Shown: positions 41,387-51,311, counted from the first letter of the stretch. The stretch is 64,000 nucleotides of DNA from Armatimonadota bacterium (GCA_029547025.1 JAKPQA010000182.1:1-64000), one strand, 5' to 3'. Numbers and translations: made by a program. Notes: a model not told the origin generated them from the sequence alone.

Positions 41387-41851
41387 TCAGTCAGCACCCA
41401 CACCCGATGCCATCGCATCCGCAGTAGGCCCATTGGCCGCGGGCGGTGCTCCGGGAAACCGGCCGGGCCCGTCGTCGCCGTGCGACAGCCGGTGGCCAAG
41501 CTGCACGAAACGAGTGAAGGGCTCCATACGCGCCAGAGTGCCGCCGGCGAACAGCAGCACGATGGCGATCGCGACCGCCATGCCGAGGGCCTGGTGCTTG
41601 CGGGTCGACGACCGCAGCTTGAGGTAGCTCACCAACGGCCCGAGATTCCAGACGGCATGGAGCAGTGCAGCGATCACCAGCGGGATCATGAACACGACGT
41701 GGAGTTCCTTGTGCTGCCCCTTGTCGAGCCCAAGAAAGTGCGAACCGCCAGATCCTGGCCCATGGCCAGGCATCGCGAACATGACCACACCAGTGATGGC
41801 CATGATGAGCGTTGACAGGAAGAGTACGAGCGATGTGATTTGCCGCTTCAC
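41387..41851 (-). CDS. DUF4405-like membrane protein (second copy)
   Basis: A 154-residue membrane protein that I start at GTG 41851 because AAGGAG lies 8 bases upstream; the protein then begins VKRQITSLVLFLSTLIMAITGVVMF, the normal DUF4405 N-terminus. Histidines occur in GHGPGSGGSHF, GQHKELHVVF and LLHAVWNLG, consistent with possible heme binding by two helices. Another helix follows (ALGMAVAIAIVLLFAGGT), and the tail is Ala/Gly-rich with RLSHGDDGPG. It is similar in plan to the protein at 4666-4977. It sits between the hybrid kinase gene and the TPR gene, all leftward. Confidence 0.78.
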   Translation of the reverse strand: MKRQITSLVLFLSTLIMAITGVVMFAMPGHGPGSGGSHFLGLDKGQHKELHVVFMIPLVIAALLHAVWNLGPLVSYLKLRSSTRKHQALGMAVAIAIVLLFAGGTLARMEPFTRFVQLGHRLSHGDDGPGRFPGAPPAANGPTADAMASGVGAD

Positions 41852-41937
41852 AGAGTATACTCCTTCTCTCACCCGCCTCTGCGGGCCTGACGGTACTGCT
41901 TCTGACGGAGCCGCCGAGGTCCGGTTCGGTTGTGCAT

Positions 41938-44763
41938 TCAACTATCTTGCCCAGCGAGGGCTCGATACGGGGCCGCGTCATCCGGCCTTCCGTGATCGTC
42001 GAGTATTCGAGCAACAACAAACGCAAGCTCCGAGCGACGTCCTCTCGGATCGCCCATCTCCCCGTAGAGCTCGATGGCGCGCCGGTAGGCCTCCGTAGCC
42101 CCAAGCCAGTCACCGAGGCGTTCTCGGATGAGTCCGAGTGACTCGAGAATGACGACCTCCTCCTGGGGCCAGCCGTGCGTAGCGAAGAGCTCGGCGGCCC
42201 GGGCGAGTAACGGCTCGGCCTCCGCCACACGGCCATCGGCCTGGTACAGACTGGCGATGTTTCTGCAGGCTGATGCCCGCCTCAAGCCGCCTTGGTCACC
42301 GATAGCATCCTCGACCTCCAGAACCCGCTCGAAAAAGGCCAGCGCGCGCGGACGATCGCTCGCGGTGCGCGGACGGAACACGACCGATAGCACGGTCTCG
42401 AGGCGGTGAGCGAGACTCCGCTCATTGGCCACCGCCTCGCTTCGCGCACGCACCGCCGCGTCGTGCCGGCCCAGGAGAACCAGAGCGTGGCTGAGTCCTC
42501 CATACGCGTAGGCCCTCAGGCCGCTCACCGCCTCGACACCCACCAGGCTCGCCAGCGCCTCCTCGTACTGCTCCACGGCGGACGCCAAGTCACCGCTCAG
42601 GTGGTACGACTCAGCCAGCCTGAGCAGCACCGTCGCGACGGCGATGCTCGATGGGGGGCTCACTTCGCGGTAGAGATCCAGCGCCCGCCGCAGGCACGAG
42701 CGGGCTTCATCAAAGTCCGAGCCCGCCAGCAGAATGTCGGCCAGAGCCTCCTGGGTCCGCGCTCGCTCCTCGGGGGAGTCACCCGCAGACTCCTGGTCGC
42801 GGGCGCACCGCTCGAGGACGCGAGCCGCTTCGGCGTCGTCACCCGAGCGGCGCAGCACACCGGCTAGTCGGGGGAGCAGCTGCCGGGCGCGCCGCTGCGC
42901 CCCCTGGTCTCCCCCCTGGGTCAGCAGCTCGGCCGCGCGCCGGTAGTACTGGGCAGCGATACCCGGGTCGTCGAGGGCCGAATCATAGAGCCCGGCCAGC
43001 GTCTGGCAGACCGCAGCCTCCTGGGCGGTACGTCCGAGTTCCTCATAGAGCGCCAGGGCGCGCTCATAGCGGTCGAGGCTCTGAGACGCATCGCCCGTGG
43101 CCTGGCGAGCCCAGGTTGCCGACTGAAGCAGCCACGGGGCCGCACGGGCCTCCTGCCCGGCCGCGCGCACCAGCGCGATGGCCTCGTCAGCACAAGCCAG
43201 CGCATCGGCATAGGCGCCCCGGGCAGCATGGGCTGACGCCGCCGTAGCCAACGCCTCAGCCTGAACCAGCTGGTCGCCCCGAGCGCGCCCCTCGGCCCGA
43301 GCACGCTCGCAATACCCCAGCGCCTGGAACGGCAACTTCGCATTGGCATAGAGCGTGGCCACGACCAGCGACTGGCGCGCCAGGGCGGACCCGTCGACTC
43401 TCGCCTGTGTTCGCAGAAACTCGGCGAAACAGCTCTCAGCGCGGGCGCCGGCCGCTGACGGGTCGGCCTTGGCGGCACGGAGATAAGCCGCGCCGGCCTC
43501 CCTGAGCGGTGTGAGGAGGGCCGCCGGATCGCCCAGCGAGCGGTAGTAGTCCAGATGGGCTTCGATGTGGCACTCCGCACCGGCCAGGTCGCCTGCCGCC
43601 GCCAGGGCTCGCCCGAGCCGATGATGGGCGCCCGCCGCCTCGCGCGGTTGCCCGGCAGCCTCATAGACGGCAGCGGCTTCCTCATAGGCGGCAACGGCCG
43701 CAGATCCGGCACTCGCTGCTTCGCAGGCCTCCCCCAGCTCGATCAGTGCCTGGCCCAGAAGATCCTCACGGTGTGGTGTGCCCCATGGCGCGTCCCGCAG
43801 CTCGGTGGCTGCGGTCTCGAACTCGGCGACGGCCTCGTCCATGTGGCCGGCCTTCCGGAGCGCTGGCGCGATCCGCAGGTGGACCTGGGCCAGCAACGCC
43901 GTGTCACCGGCCGACCGGGCCTCGTCCAAGGCCTCGCGTAGCCGCGTTGGCACCGGGCCGGGCTCTTCTGTCGACTGATCGGCCGCGAAGAGCAGCCACT
44001 TCACTCGCTCGGAGGGCGGAACGCTGCCGCGCAGGGCCAGCGCGTTCTCGCAGTGCCGTGCCACGGCCCCGGTGTCCTTCCGGTCGCGCGCGATCTGGGC
44101 GCAGGCCATCTCGAGCCGGGCCAGGCGAGCCGCATCGTGGCCGACGGCGGACTCGGCAGCCAAGGCAGTCGAGAAGAAGAGCCAGGCATCGTCCGGGCTC
44201 CTCGAGGAATGGGTGCTCGCGAACCGGTCAAGGAGCGCTTCCACCGGGTTCGAGGCATCGAGGACCGCTTCCGCCTGGCGCGCTACGGCGTAGGCGGCCT
44301 CAGCATCGGTCGGGGACCCAGCGCTGACGATGGCCAAGAGGCGATTTGCCGCGTACGCGCGCAGCCAGCGCTGCCCCGGCTCGGTGAGTAGCTCGAGCGC
44401 TTCCCGCAGGTGGCCGGAGGCTGCTGCCAGGTCGCCGCCTCCGTGCTCGGCCGTGGCCAACCAGTAGAGGCACCGCCCTTGCCCATGGGCGTCGCCCGCG
44501 CGCCGGAACGCCTCGACAGCCTGCGCCATCCGCGCGGCGGCACGGGTGTGATCGCCCTTGGTGAGGGCCTGCAGCCCCGCGGCCTCGAGCCCCGCTCCGC
44601 GGCGGCCCGGGTCTCCGGCGGGTTGCTGGCACAAGCCGGGATCACCGATGCACCCAACGACCATGGCGATCATCGCCAGCATGCGGAAACGCCGGCCGGG
44701 CCCGCGAAACCAACCCCTCGCGGCGTCTGGTGGCCGATGGGACGACGGCGGTCGGGGTAGCAC
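41938..44763 (-). CDS. TPR-repeat protein with N-terminal export signal
   Basis: A 941-residue protein made almost wholly of tetratricopeptide repeats, from about residue 60 to the end (for example AGLQALTKGDHTRAAARMAQAVEAFRRAGD and YEEALASLVGVEAVSGLRAYAYGGLSHALVLLGRHD). The N-terminus has a hydrophobic segment (MLAMIAMVVGCIGDPG), which could be a signal or lipoprotein-like anchor, preceded by Arg-rich sequence. GTG 44763 has AAGGAGG upstream. Such proteins are usually scaffolds for protein complexes in the periplasm or membrane. Many units carry Ala-rich helices, in line with the high GC. It is divergent from the POTRA-TPR gene and could belong to the same envelope process, but this is only proximity. 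Confidence 0.83.
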   Translation of the reverse strand: MLPRPPSSHRPPDAARGWFRGPGRRFRMLAMIAMVVGCIGDPGLCQQPAGDPGRRGAGLEAAGLQALTKGDHTRAAARMAQAVEAFRRAGDAHGQGRCLYWLATAEHGGGDLAAASGHLREALELLTEPGQRWLRAYAANRLLAIVSAGSPTDAEAAYAVARQAEAVLDASNPVEALLDRFASTHSSRSPDDAWLFFSTALAAESAVGHDAARLARLEMACAQIARDRKDTGAVARHCENALALRGSVPPSERVKWLLFAADQSTEEPGPVPTRLREALDEARSAGDTALLAQVHLRIAPALRKAGHMDEAVAEFETAATELRDAPWGTPHREDLLGQALIELGEACEAASAGSAAVAAYEEAAAVYEAAGQPREAAGAHHRLGRALAAAGDLAGAECHIEAHLDYYRSLGDPAALLTPLREAGAAYLRAAKADPSAAGARAESCFAEFLRTQARVDGSALARQSLVVATLYANAKLPFQALGYCERARAEGRARGDQLVQAEALATAASAHAARGAYADALACADEAIALVRAAGQEARAAPWLLQSATWARQATGDASQSLDRYERALALYEELGRTAQEAAVCQTLAGLYDSALDDPGIAAQYYRRAAELLTQGGDQGAQRRARQLLPRLAGVLRRSGDDAEAARVLERCARDQESAGDSPEERARTQEALADILLAGSDFDEARSCLRRALDLYREVSPPSSIAVATVLLRLAESYHLSGDLASAVEQYEEALASLVGVEAVSGLRAYAYGGLSHALVLLGRHDAAVRARSEAVANERSLAHRLETVLSVVFRPRTASDRPRALAFFERVLEVEDAIGDQGGLRRASACRNIASLYQADGRVAEAEPLLARAAELFATHGWPQEEVVILESLGLIRERLGDWLGATEAYRRAIELYGEMGDPRGRRSELAFVVARILDDHGRPDDAAPYRALAGQDS

Positions 44764-44864
44764 GTCTGCACTGCCTCCTTGACTCCGGCCTACTCCTCAC
44801 CGGACAGTATAGGGGCTCCGGCAGCTCGCTGGGGTGACGCGAGGGCATGGGAGGCTTCCACCCG

Positions 44865-47180
44865 ATGAGTGTGCGGCGCTCTAGGCGCCTGCGAGTCCCA
44901 TGCATGGCGCTGCTGGTACTCGTGCTGGCTTCGGGCGCACATGCCGTCCCCGTGCGCGAAGTGTCGATCCTTGGCCTCCAGGGCGTGTCCGAGCAAACCG
45001 TCCGCGCGGTCATCTCGATGCGCGAGGGCACCCAATACGATCCCCAGCTCATGCAGCGCGACCTGCGCAGCATTCTGGACCTCGGGCTGTTCGACGAGCG
45101 GAGCTCCAAAGTGGAACCCCAAGCACAGCCCGATGGCGTTCGGGTCCGGTATCTCCTGGTCGAGAACCCGAAGATCATGAAGATCCAGGTGGACGGCGCC
45201 ACGGCCGTGGCGCCCGAAGCGATCATCGCCGCCGTGACCGAGCTCGTTCCCGAGGGTTCCGTTCTCAACAAACATGCCCCGGCACTGGCCGTGCAACGGA
45301 TTCAGGACCTCTATGCCGAGCAGGGATACCACATGAACATGCGCCCGGCGAGCTTCGACCGGGACGGCACGCTCACGCTGCACATCATCGAAAAGTCGCT
45401 GGCGAAGGTCTCCGTGAGGGTAATGGGGCCGAGCTACGTGGACCCGGAGGTGGTCGCGAGGTGGCTGGGCCCCGCGCCGGGGAGTCTCCTGCATATTCCC
45501 TCGATCCAGGCCGCGGCGGATCGGGCACGGTCGTGTGGGCTGTTCGCGGGCATACGGCCCGAAGTGGAGCTGGGTGAGCCGTTCGCGCCGGCCGAGCTCA
45601 CCTACGTTGTCCAGATGCTGCCGCGCCCCTATCCCACGCCCGAAGTGGCGCCCATGGTCAATGCTCAGGCGGTCATCGCCGGCCTCGAGTACTATCGCGA
45701 TGACTATGTCGATAGCCACTATGACCCGTACCCGCCTCCACTCCCCAGCTGGATCACGCAGACAACGATGATCCTGGACCAGGGCGGCGTCGTCGACGGC
45801 CTGGGACTCGTGATGGCGCTGCTGCGCCACTCGGGGTTGGCCAGCGCTCGGGCGTGCGCCGCCCGGGCCGCCGCCCCGCTGCGTGCCCAGGTCGATGCGG
45901 GCGATACGAACCCGCAGCTCCTCATTAACCTGGCGCGTCTCGAACTGGTGCAGAACCACACCGACTCCGCCCTGGCACTGGCCTCGCGGGCTTTCGAGTC
46001 GGGCGCCTTCCCACCGGAGACGTACGCCACACTCCTCCAGGCCGCCGTGATGGAGTTGGCACGCGGTGCGGCCACCCAGAAGGGCGCCGCAGTGCCGGAT
46101 GACCCCGATCTGGCATGGGCCGTGTGGTGGCTGTCGGGCTATGTGGACTCGGACCCGATCCTGACGCAGGGCCCAGCGGCCTGGATCCGGCCGGCCGTGT
46201 CGCGCGGTCTCGACCACTTCGACTCTCTCAACGAGGACGGGCTGCTCCAGGAACTCCCCGCGTACCTCCGCTTCCTGCACCTGTGCGACTTCCTCAAGAT
46301 CGTGCCTGCGCCCATCCGCCCGGCAGACGTCGACCCAAGGCTGGCGGACCGGATCGGACTCCCGCTCTCACCGACTCACTCGGACCGGCGCGTGCTTCCG
46401 CTTCTGACCGCCCGGGCCGCCCTGGAGCCGCCCGACTGGCGAATCCGCTATGCCTACGCCAACTGCACGGTGCATCGCGAGATCGGCCTGGCGTTCCTGG
46501 GCGCAGATAGCGCCACCAAGCTGGGGTTTCCCCCGGCCGAGCGGGCCCAGCGGCTGGCCACCGCGGAGCAGTATCTGCAGGCGATGGTCCAGAGTGCCGA
46601 CGCCGAGTACCCGTGGGCTCGGGCTCTGCTGGCGATCTCCCGGGCGCTGCAGGGCGACGTCGCCACTGCCCGGGCGCTGCTCCTGCCAGCCCTGGATGGA
46701 CCCGTGGATATCGGCGCCAGCCACCTGTACGCCAATGTCATCACTCTCGATCAGCTCGCTAACGCCCGAGACGAGGCCTATGTCAAGGAACAGCTCACGA
46801 CGGCCTTGGCCGAGATTCAGACTCGTCTGGCCACGGCGAGCGGCCCCATGCCCGGCGTCCGGGCCTCCCAGACGCGCATCGAGTCCATGCTCGGTCTGTT
46901 CGATCAGGCTCTGGCCACGGCCAAGCGGCTCGCCGAGGCCTTGCCGGAGGCGGAGCCGCTGGCGATGCAGGGCTTTCTGGAGCTGAAGATGGCCAAGGTT
47001 CCTGAAGCCGTACGAACTGCCGAACGCGCCGTCGAGCTGGATCCTGACGACCCGTTCATCCAGTACACGCTGGGCCTTGCGCTCCTGGCCGCCGATCAGC
47101 CGGAGAAGGCGGCGCCCCATCTTCGCGCCATCGAGCGGTACACCCTGGATCACCGCCTGGCCGGCCTGCTGGGCGCCTGA
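44865..47180 (+). CDS. POTRA-TPR protein without a beta-barrel
   Basis: A 771-residue exported protein with signal peptide (LRVPCMALLVLVLASGAHA). It begins with POTRA-like domains: VREVSILGLQGVSEQTVRAVISMREGTQYD with DLRSILDLGLFD, then IMKIQVDGATAVAPEAIIAAVTELVPEG with IQDLYAEQGYH, and a third partial one (LAKVSVRVMGP). This is the N-terminal plan of BamA/TamA/Omp85 proteins, but the outer-membrane beta-barrel is missing. Instead the last ~500 residues are helical, TPR-like (LINLARLELVQNHTDSALALASRAF; AERAVELDPDDPFIQYTLGLALLAADQPEKA). GGGAGG lies 10 bases before ATG 44865, which I prefer to the track start 44847. The likely role is a periplasmic adaptor in outer-membrane protein handling; the fusion itself is clear. 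Confidence 0.8.
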   Translation: MSVRRSRRLRVPCMALLVLVLASGAHAVPVREVSILGLQGVSEQTVRAVISMREGTQYDPQLMQRDLRSILDLGLFDERSSKVEPQAQPDGVRVRYLLVENPKIMKIQVDGATAVAPEAIIAAVTELVPEGSVLNKHAPALAVQRIQDLYAEQGYHMNMRPASFDRDGTLTLHIIEKSLAKVSVRVMGPSYVDPEVVARWLGPAPGSLLHIPSIQAAADRARSCGLFAGIRPEVELGEPFAPAELTYVVQMLPRPYPTPEVAPMVNAQAVIAGLEYYRDDYVDSHYDPYPPPLPSWITQTTMILDQGGVVDGLGLVMALLRHSGLASARACAARAAAPLRAQVDAGDTNPQLLINLARLELVQNHTDSALALASRAFESGAFPPETYATLLQAAVMELARGAATQKGAAVPDDPDLAWAVWWLSGYVDSDPILTQGPAAWIRPAVSRGLDHFDSLNEDGLLQELPAYLRFLHLCDFLKIVPAPIRPADVDPRLADRIGLPLSPTHSDRRVLPLLTARAALEPPDWRIRYAYANCTVHREIGLAFLGADSATKLGFPPAERAQRLATAEQYLQAMVQSADAEYPWARALLAISRALQGDVATARALLLPALDGPVDIGASHLYANVITLDQLANARDEAYVKEQLTTALAEIQTRLATASGPMPGVRASQTRIESMLGLFDQALATAKRLAEALPEAEPLAMQGFLELKMAKVPEAVRTAERAVELDPDDPFIQYTLGLALLAADQPEKAAPHLRAIERYTLDHRLAGLLGA

Positions 47181-47262
47181 ACGCCAAGGACCCGACTGCG
47201 CCGCCCCCGAAGACACCCGCACAGCACTCCACCAAATACTCCCGCCGCGCGAGGCGAATGTG

Positions 47263-49041
47263 ATGGGTCCAAAGCTCCAACTCGGGCCGCTCGATTCCGT
47301 CATCGTCGTGCTCTACCTGGCCGTTGTCGTGTCCCTCGGGCTCATCGTGAAACGGCGGGCCCAGAAGAGCATCCGCTCATACTTCCTCGGCGAGAGGCGT
47401 CTGCCGTGGTGGGCGCTGGCTATGTCCGGGAGCTCGTCTTACTTCGACATCACGGGAACCATGTGGATCGTCAGCCTATTCTTCGTGATGGGCTTTCGGG
47501 GCATGTGGGTGCAGTGGATCTGGGGCTTCCCCATCACGGTGTTCTACCTCGCCTACATGGGCCCGTGGATCCGCCGCTCGGGCGTCATGACGGGGGCCGA
47601 GTGGATGGAAACCCGGTTCGGCAGTGGCAAGGCGGGCGAAATGGCCCGGCTGGCCTACACGGTCTATGCCATCCTCACGATCACGGCATTCCTTGCTTAC
47701 GGTGCCGAGGGGATGGGCAAGTTCGGGTCCGTCTACCTGGGCATGGATGAACACACCTGCTCGGCGCTCATCATTGGGGTCACCGGGCTCTACGTGGTCG
47801 TCGGCGGCTTTCACGGCGTGGTGCTGGTGGAGATCTTCCAGACGGTCGTGCTAAGTGCCGGCGCCCTGCTCATCGCCTACCTTGGGTTCACCCGGGTCTC
47901 GTGGGAGGCCGTTGCAGCGGCCCGCCCGGCGGACTGGGCGGGGATTCTGCCCGCCTGGAGGTTCGACTACCTTCGCGACACCGAGTACTACTGCTTCGGC
48001 GCTCTCCTTCTCGTGTGGCTGACCAAGGGGATCCTGCTGGACCTGAGTGGGCCCGAGCAGTTGTATGACTTCCAGCGGTTCCTCGCGGCACGCAGCCCGC
48101 GGGAGGCCTCGAAGCTCGGGGCCCTGTGGGGCGCCGTTCACACCATCCGATGGCCCATGGCCATGGCGATCGCGGCGATGGCCATCGTCGGGCTCAGCGG
48201 TGTCACCGATCCCGAGAAAGTGCTCCCGCAGGTCATCAACGATGTGCTCCCCGTGGGGCTCCGCGGCCTCGCCATCGCCGCGTTGCTGTCGGGCTTCCTG
48301 GCCACGTTCAACTCCACCGTGAACGGCGGAGCTTCATACCTGGTCAAGGATGTGTTCCACAAGTACCTCCGCCCCCAGGCCTCCGAGCGCACGCTGATCG
48401 TGGCAAGCTATGTGTCCTCGGCAATGCTGATCGTTCTGGGCATTCTCATCGGCACCCAGGCCAAGTCGATCAACCAGATGTTCACCTGGATCATGGGGAC
48501 GCTCGGGGCCGGAGTCCTGCTCCCAAACGTACTGCGCTGGTACTGGTGGCGGCTCAACGGCTGGGGCTACGCCGCCGGCGCCCTCTCGGGAATGGCCCTG
48601 TCACTGGTTCAGGCCCTGGTGCCCTCGCTGAACGCGCAGCCGCTGTATGTCACGTTCCCTGCCATCGCCGGGGCGGTGCTGGCAGTCAGTGTTGCGGTCA
48701 GCCTAAGGTGTCCCCCCACCGATTCCGAGACCCTCAACCGGTTCTACCGCACGGTGCAGCCATGGGGGTGCTGGCGGCCGGTGGTTGAAGCCGTGCGGGC
48801 TGCTGACCCGGCCTTTGCCCGCCGGGCGCCCGTCTCTCGCGACGTGGTGAACGTTCTGCTCGGCCTGCCCTGTCTGCTCGCCATGTACACGTTCCCCATC
48901 TACCTCATTGTCCATCGTTTCGCCGAAGCCGCCATCCTGTTCGGCGTGATGGCCACTCTGTGTGTTGCTCTCTACTTCACATGGTACCGTCACCTATCTG
49001 ACTTCGAGCATGAGGAGCTTACTGAGGAGGCCGCAGCATGA
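47263..49041 (+). CDS. Sodium/solute symporter (SSS family)
   Basis: A 592-residue inner-membrane transporter. About 13 hydrophobic helices and the SSS family markers are visible: FLGERRLPWWALAMSGSSSYFDITGTMWIV, the sodium-site helix ALLSGFLATFNSTVNGGASYLVKDV, and GVTGLYVVVGGFHGVVLVEIFQ. It imports a solute with Na+; the substrate is probably a sugar or organic acid. I use ATG 47263, the start of the conserved LGPLDSVIVVLYL region; GTG 47260 is an adjacent alternative. The last four bases overlap the start of the glycosidase-like gene (ATGA), so the two are translationally coupled and probably form one uptake and degradation unit. The gene lies 82 bases after the POTRA-TPR gene. Confidence 0.9.
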   Translation: MGPKLQLGPLDSVIVVLYLAVVVSLGLIVKRRAQKSIRSYFLGERRLPWWALAMSGSSSYFDITGTMWIVSLFFVMGFRGMWVQWIWGFPITVFYLAYMGPWIRRSGVMTGAEWMETRFGSGKAGEMARLAYTVYAILTITAFLAYGAEGMGKFGSVYLGMDEHTCSALIIGVTGLYVVVGGFHGVVLVEIFQTVVLSAGALLIAYLGFTRVSWEAVAAARPADWAGILPAWRFDYLRDTEYYCFGALLLVWLTKGILLDLSGPEQLYDFQRFLAARSPREASKLGALWGAVHTIRWPMAMAIAAMAIVGLSGVTDPEKVLPQVINDVLPVGLRGLAIAALLSGFLATFNSTVNGGASYLVKDVFHKYLRPQASERTLIVASYVSSAMLIVLGILIGTQAKSINQMFTWIMGTLGAGVLLPNVLRWYWWRLNGWGYAAGALSGMALSLVQALVPSLNAQPLYVTFPAIAGAVLAVSVAVSLRCPPTDSETLNRFYRTVQPWGCWRPVVEAVRAADPAFARRAPVSRDVVNVLLGLPCLLAMYTFPIYLIVHRFAEAAILFGVMATLCVALYFTWYRHLSDFEHEELTEEAAA

Positions 49042-51083
49042 GCACCTCTCATCGCAGGCGACTGGTTGTGGCACTCGTCGGTTGTGGGACCATACTGGGG
49101 GGAGTCCTCATGGGCAACGCAGCGGAACCGCCCTCATTCGAGGGCCGGCACTACCGAGGCACCGGCGACGTGGAGTACCTGCGGCTCCTCGAGACCGCCC
49201 GGAGGCTCTTTGTACCCAACCCCGAGACGCAGAACCTGCCCATGCTCTACATGCCCGCCTGGAATGGGTTCGTGGAGGGCCCCACTTGGGGCGCCTGGTG
49301 GATCCAGAATAGCTACGGCACGACCTACTGCGCGCTGCCCTTCTACGAGGAACCCTATGTCACGTTCCTCCAGAACTCGCACGACCTGTGGTTCGACCAG
49401 ATGGGTGACGGCCAGCGGGCCGGCGCCAATGGCTGGGTTGCGCCCGATGGCTGTCTGTGCGATGCGGCCGCGCCCGGCTGGATCGTCTACCGCCAGGGCG
49501 ATGGACGTACGGACATCCACGACTGGGGGATGGAGTTCACGGCGGCGGGCCTGCTGATGCAGTCAGAGCTGTTGCTCATCAGCCGCGATGCCGCGGCCAT
49601 CGACCACTACCTACCCATGCTCGAGCGATGCGCCCACTTCATCGAAAGCCGGCGCGACCCTGCGAACGACCTCTTCCTGGCTGGTCCGGCGGGCAACCTG
49701 CTGGCTCCCAGCTATGCTGGTTGGGCCCGGCCCGACGGCACCTATGACCAGGCCTATCTCACGGGCCTTTCGGTGACCTACATCGCCGCGCTCGACCGTC
49801 TGATCGAACTCGAGCGATTGGCCCGGCGGAGCTTCGTCGCCGATGTGCTCGAGGGCCGACGCGAGTCGGCCCGGCGCGGGCTGTCCCGACTGACGACCGA
49901 CGAGGGTTACCTCATCCGATCGCTCGATCCCGACGGCACTCGCCACGGCGTGTTCGGTGCCCAGAAGCATGGCTACTTCGAAGCCTCGCCCAATCATGAC
50001 GCCATCTGCTTCCGGGTCGTGGATGATATCCAGGCCAAGCGCATCTACGACAAGATCGCGTCGATCCCCCAGCTACGGCCCCACGCCTTCATCCTGCCCA
50101 ACTACCCCTCGTATGACGATATGTACACGGCGCCCGAAGGACTGTGGGGGTTCGGCACGTGGGTCAACGGCGGCCACTGGTCAACGTGCGAGGGGCGCGC
50201 GGTCATGGCCTACTGCCGGCTCGGGCAGTTTGAGGACGTCCGGAGGTCGATGAACCAGCTTCTCACCTTCGTCCGGCGGTTCCGCATGGACAACCCGCTG
50301 GTGAAGATGGGCAGCGATGTCTATCAACCCAACGAACCCATCAACCTCTGCTACGACACCTTCGCCCCGGCTGCCGCCATGATCCGCGGGCTGTTTGAGT
50401 ACCTCTACAAGGCCAATGGGCTCACCCTGATTCCGCACATCCCGCCGGGCATCACCGAGCTGGAGCAGCTCGATCCCATACGCTTCGGGGCCAAGCGGCT
50501 CTACCTGGCCACCCGCGGCAACGGGCCGATCACCGGAGTGCGCGTCAACGGCGCGCCGTGGACGCGCTTCAGCGCGAGCCAGGTGGACCTGCCCTATGAC
50601 AGCGTTCCCGGTACCGCGCACGTCGTGGTACTCATGGGGGGCGCGGCCTACCGGCCCTCGACGCTCCCCTGGCGGTCGCCGGAACCCCCGGCCCTCGAGG
50701 CGGACGGCTCGGTCCCGGAGGAGCTGGAGGCACTGGTAGCCCGAGCACAGAAGCTACGTGCCTTCAGTCAGCGGTTGTTCGGCGCTCTTCTGGGCGACTC
50801 ATATGAAGCAGCGCACGCGCGGCTGGCGGTCGAGTGTGTAGCCACGGCTCTCGAGCGTGCGCGGCTCCGGGCTGCGGGGAAGATCGAACTCCTCCCCGAG
50901 CCATCGCAGACGGCCGCGGATCAGTCCTACATCGTAACGGCCGCCAAGCTGTGTGATGGCCTGGAGGCTGTGCTGCGAACCTATGAGGGCTCCGCCGATC
51001 CCCGCAAGCAGCAGGTGCTGAGGCTGTGGCAGGCTGAGCAGGGGCTGCCGTCTGCTCATGGCCCTGGCACTCCGAGTCGGTGA
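49038..51083 (+). CDS. Six-hairpin (alpha/alpha)6 glycosidase-like secreted protein
   Basis: A 681-residue exported protein with signal peptide (RLVVALVGCGTILGGVLMGNAA). The body is a six-hairpin glycosidase-like fold: YMPAWNGFVEGPTWGAWWIQNSYGTTY, HDWGMEFTAAGLLMQSELLL, DHYLPMLERCAHFIESRRDP, GTYDQAYLTGLSVTYIAALDRL and TWVNGGHWSTCEGRAVMAY. A beta-sandwich follows (ITGVRVNGAPWTRFSASQVDL). Conserved acidic residues that could be catalytic include the Asp in IHDWGME and the Glu in TCEGR. I cannot place it in a specific GH family (GH65, GH94, GH78 and GH63 share this fold). ATGA overlap with the symporter indicates a cleave-and-import pair. Confidence 0.8.
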   Translation: MSTSHRRRLVVALVGCGTILGGVLMGNAAEPPSFEGRHYRGTGDVEYLRLLETARRLFVPNPETQNLPMLYMPAWNGFVEGPTWGAWWIQNSYGTTYCALPFYEEPYVTFLQNSHDLWFDQMGDGQRAGANGWVAPDGCLCDAAAPGWIVYRQGDGRTDIHDWGMEFTAAGLLMQSELLLISRDAAAIDHYLPMLERCAHFIESRRDPANDLFLAGPAGNLLAPSYAGWARPDGTYDQAYLTGLSVTYIAALDRLIELERLARRSFVADVLEGRRESARRGLSRLTTDEGYLIRSLDPDGTRHGVFGAQKHGYFEASPNHDAICFRVVDDIQAKRIYDKIASIPQLRPHAFILPNYPSYDDMYTAPEGLWGFGTWVNGGHWSTCEGRAVMAYCRLGQFEDVRRSMNQLLTFVRRFRMDNPLVKMGSDVYQPNEPINLCYDTFAPAAAMIRGLFEYLYKANGLTLIPHIPPGITELEQLDPIRFGAKRLYLATRGNGPITGVRVNGAPWTRFSASQVDLPYDSVPGTAHVVVLMGGAAYRPSTLPWRSPEPPALEADGSVPEELEALVARAQKLRAFSQRLFGALLGDSYEAAHARLAVECVATALERARLRAAGKIELLPEPSQTAADQSYIVTAAKLCDGLEAVLRTYEGSADPRKQQVLRLWQAEQGLPSAHGPGTPSR

Positions 51084-51270
51084 CGCGGGGATCCAGGAGC
51101 CCACTGGGCTCGGTGAACTCCAGGGTCTGCTTAACCCTGCCCATGCGGCGTCTGCCGCGGGCGAGCGCCATCTATGAGCTCGAGGGCTGCGCTGCCGCCC
51201 TCTTCTGTGTGCCTTTCCCTGACTGGGCCATGCCTGTGCCAGGCCGACTCCTTTCGCGCTCTCAACCCCA

Positions 51271-51311
51271 CGCGAGACAAGTTATGAACTGATGTTGAAT
51301 ATAGTCTCGCG
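51271..51311. promoter_or_regulatory. Inverted repeat, candidate operator of the citrate synthase-like gene
   Basis: CGCGAGAC (51271-51278) and GTCTCGCG (51304-51311) form an 8-bp inverted repeat around a 25-base AT-rich spacer. It lies 119 bases upstream of the GTG start and just before the TTGACA hexamer, a position that fits control of transcription. Confidence 0.45.

Noticed and set aside
44778-44810. TTGACT...TATAGG as a promoter for the POTRA-TPR gene
   Set aside because: The spacing between the hexamers is over 20 bases, too long for a sigma-70 promoter.
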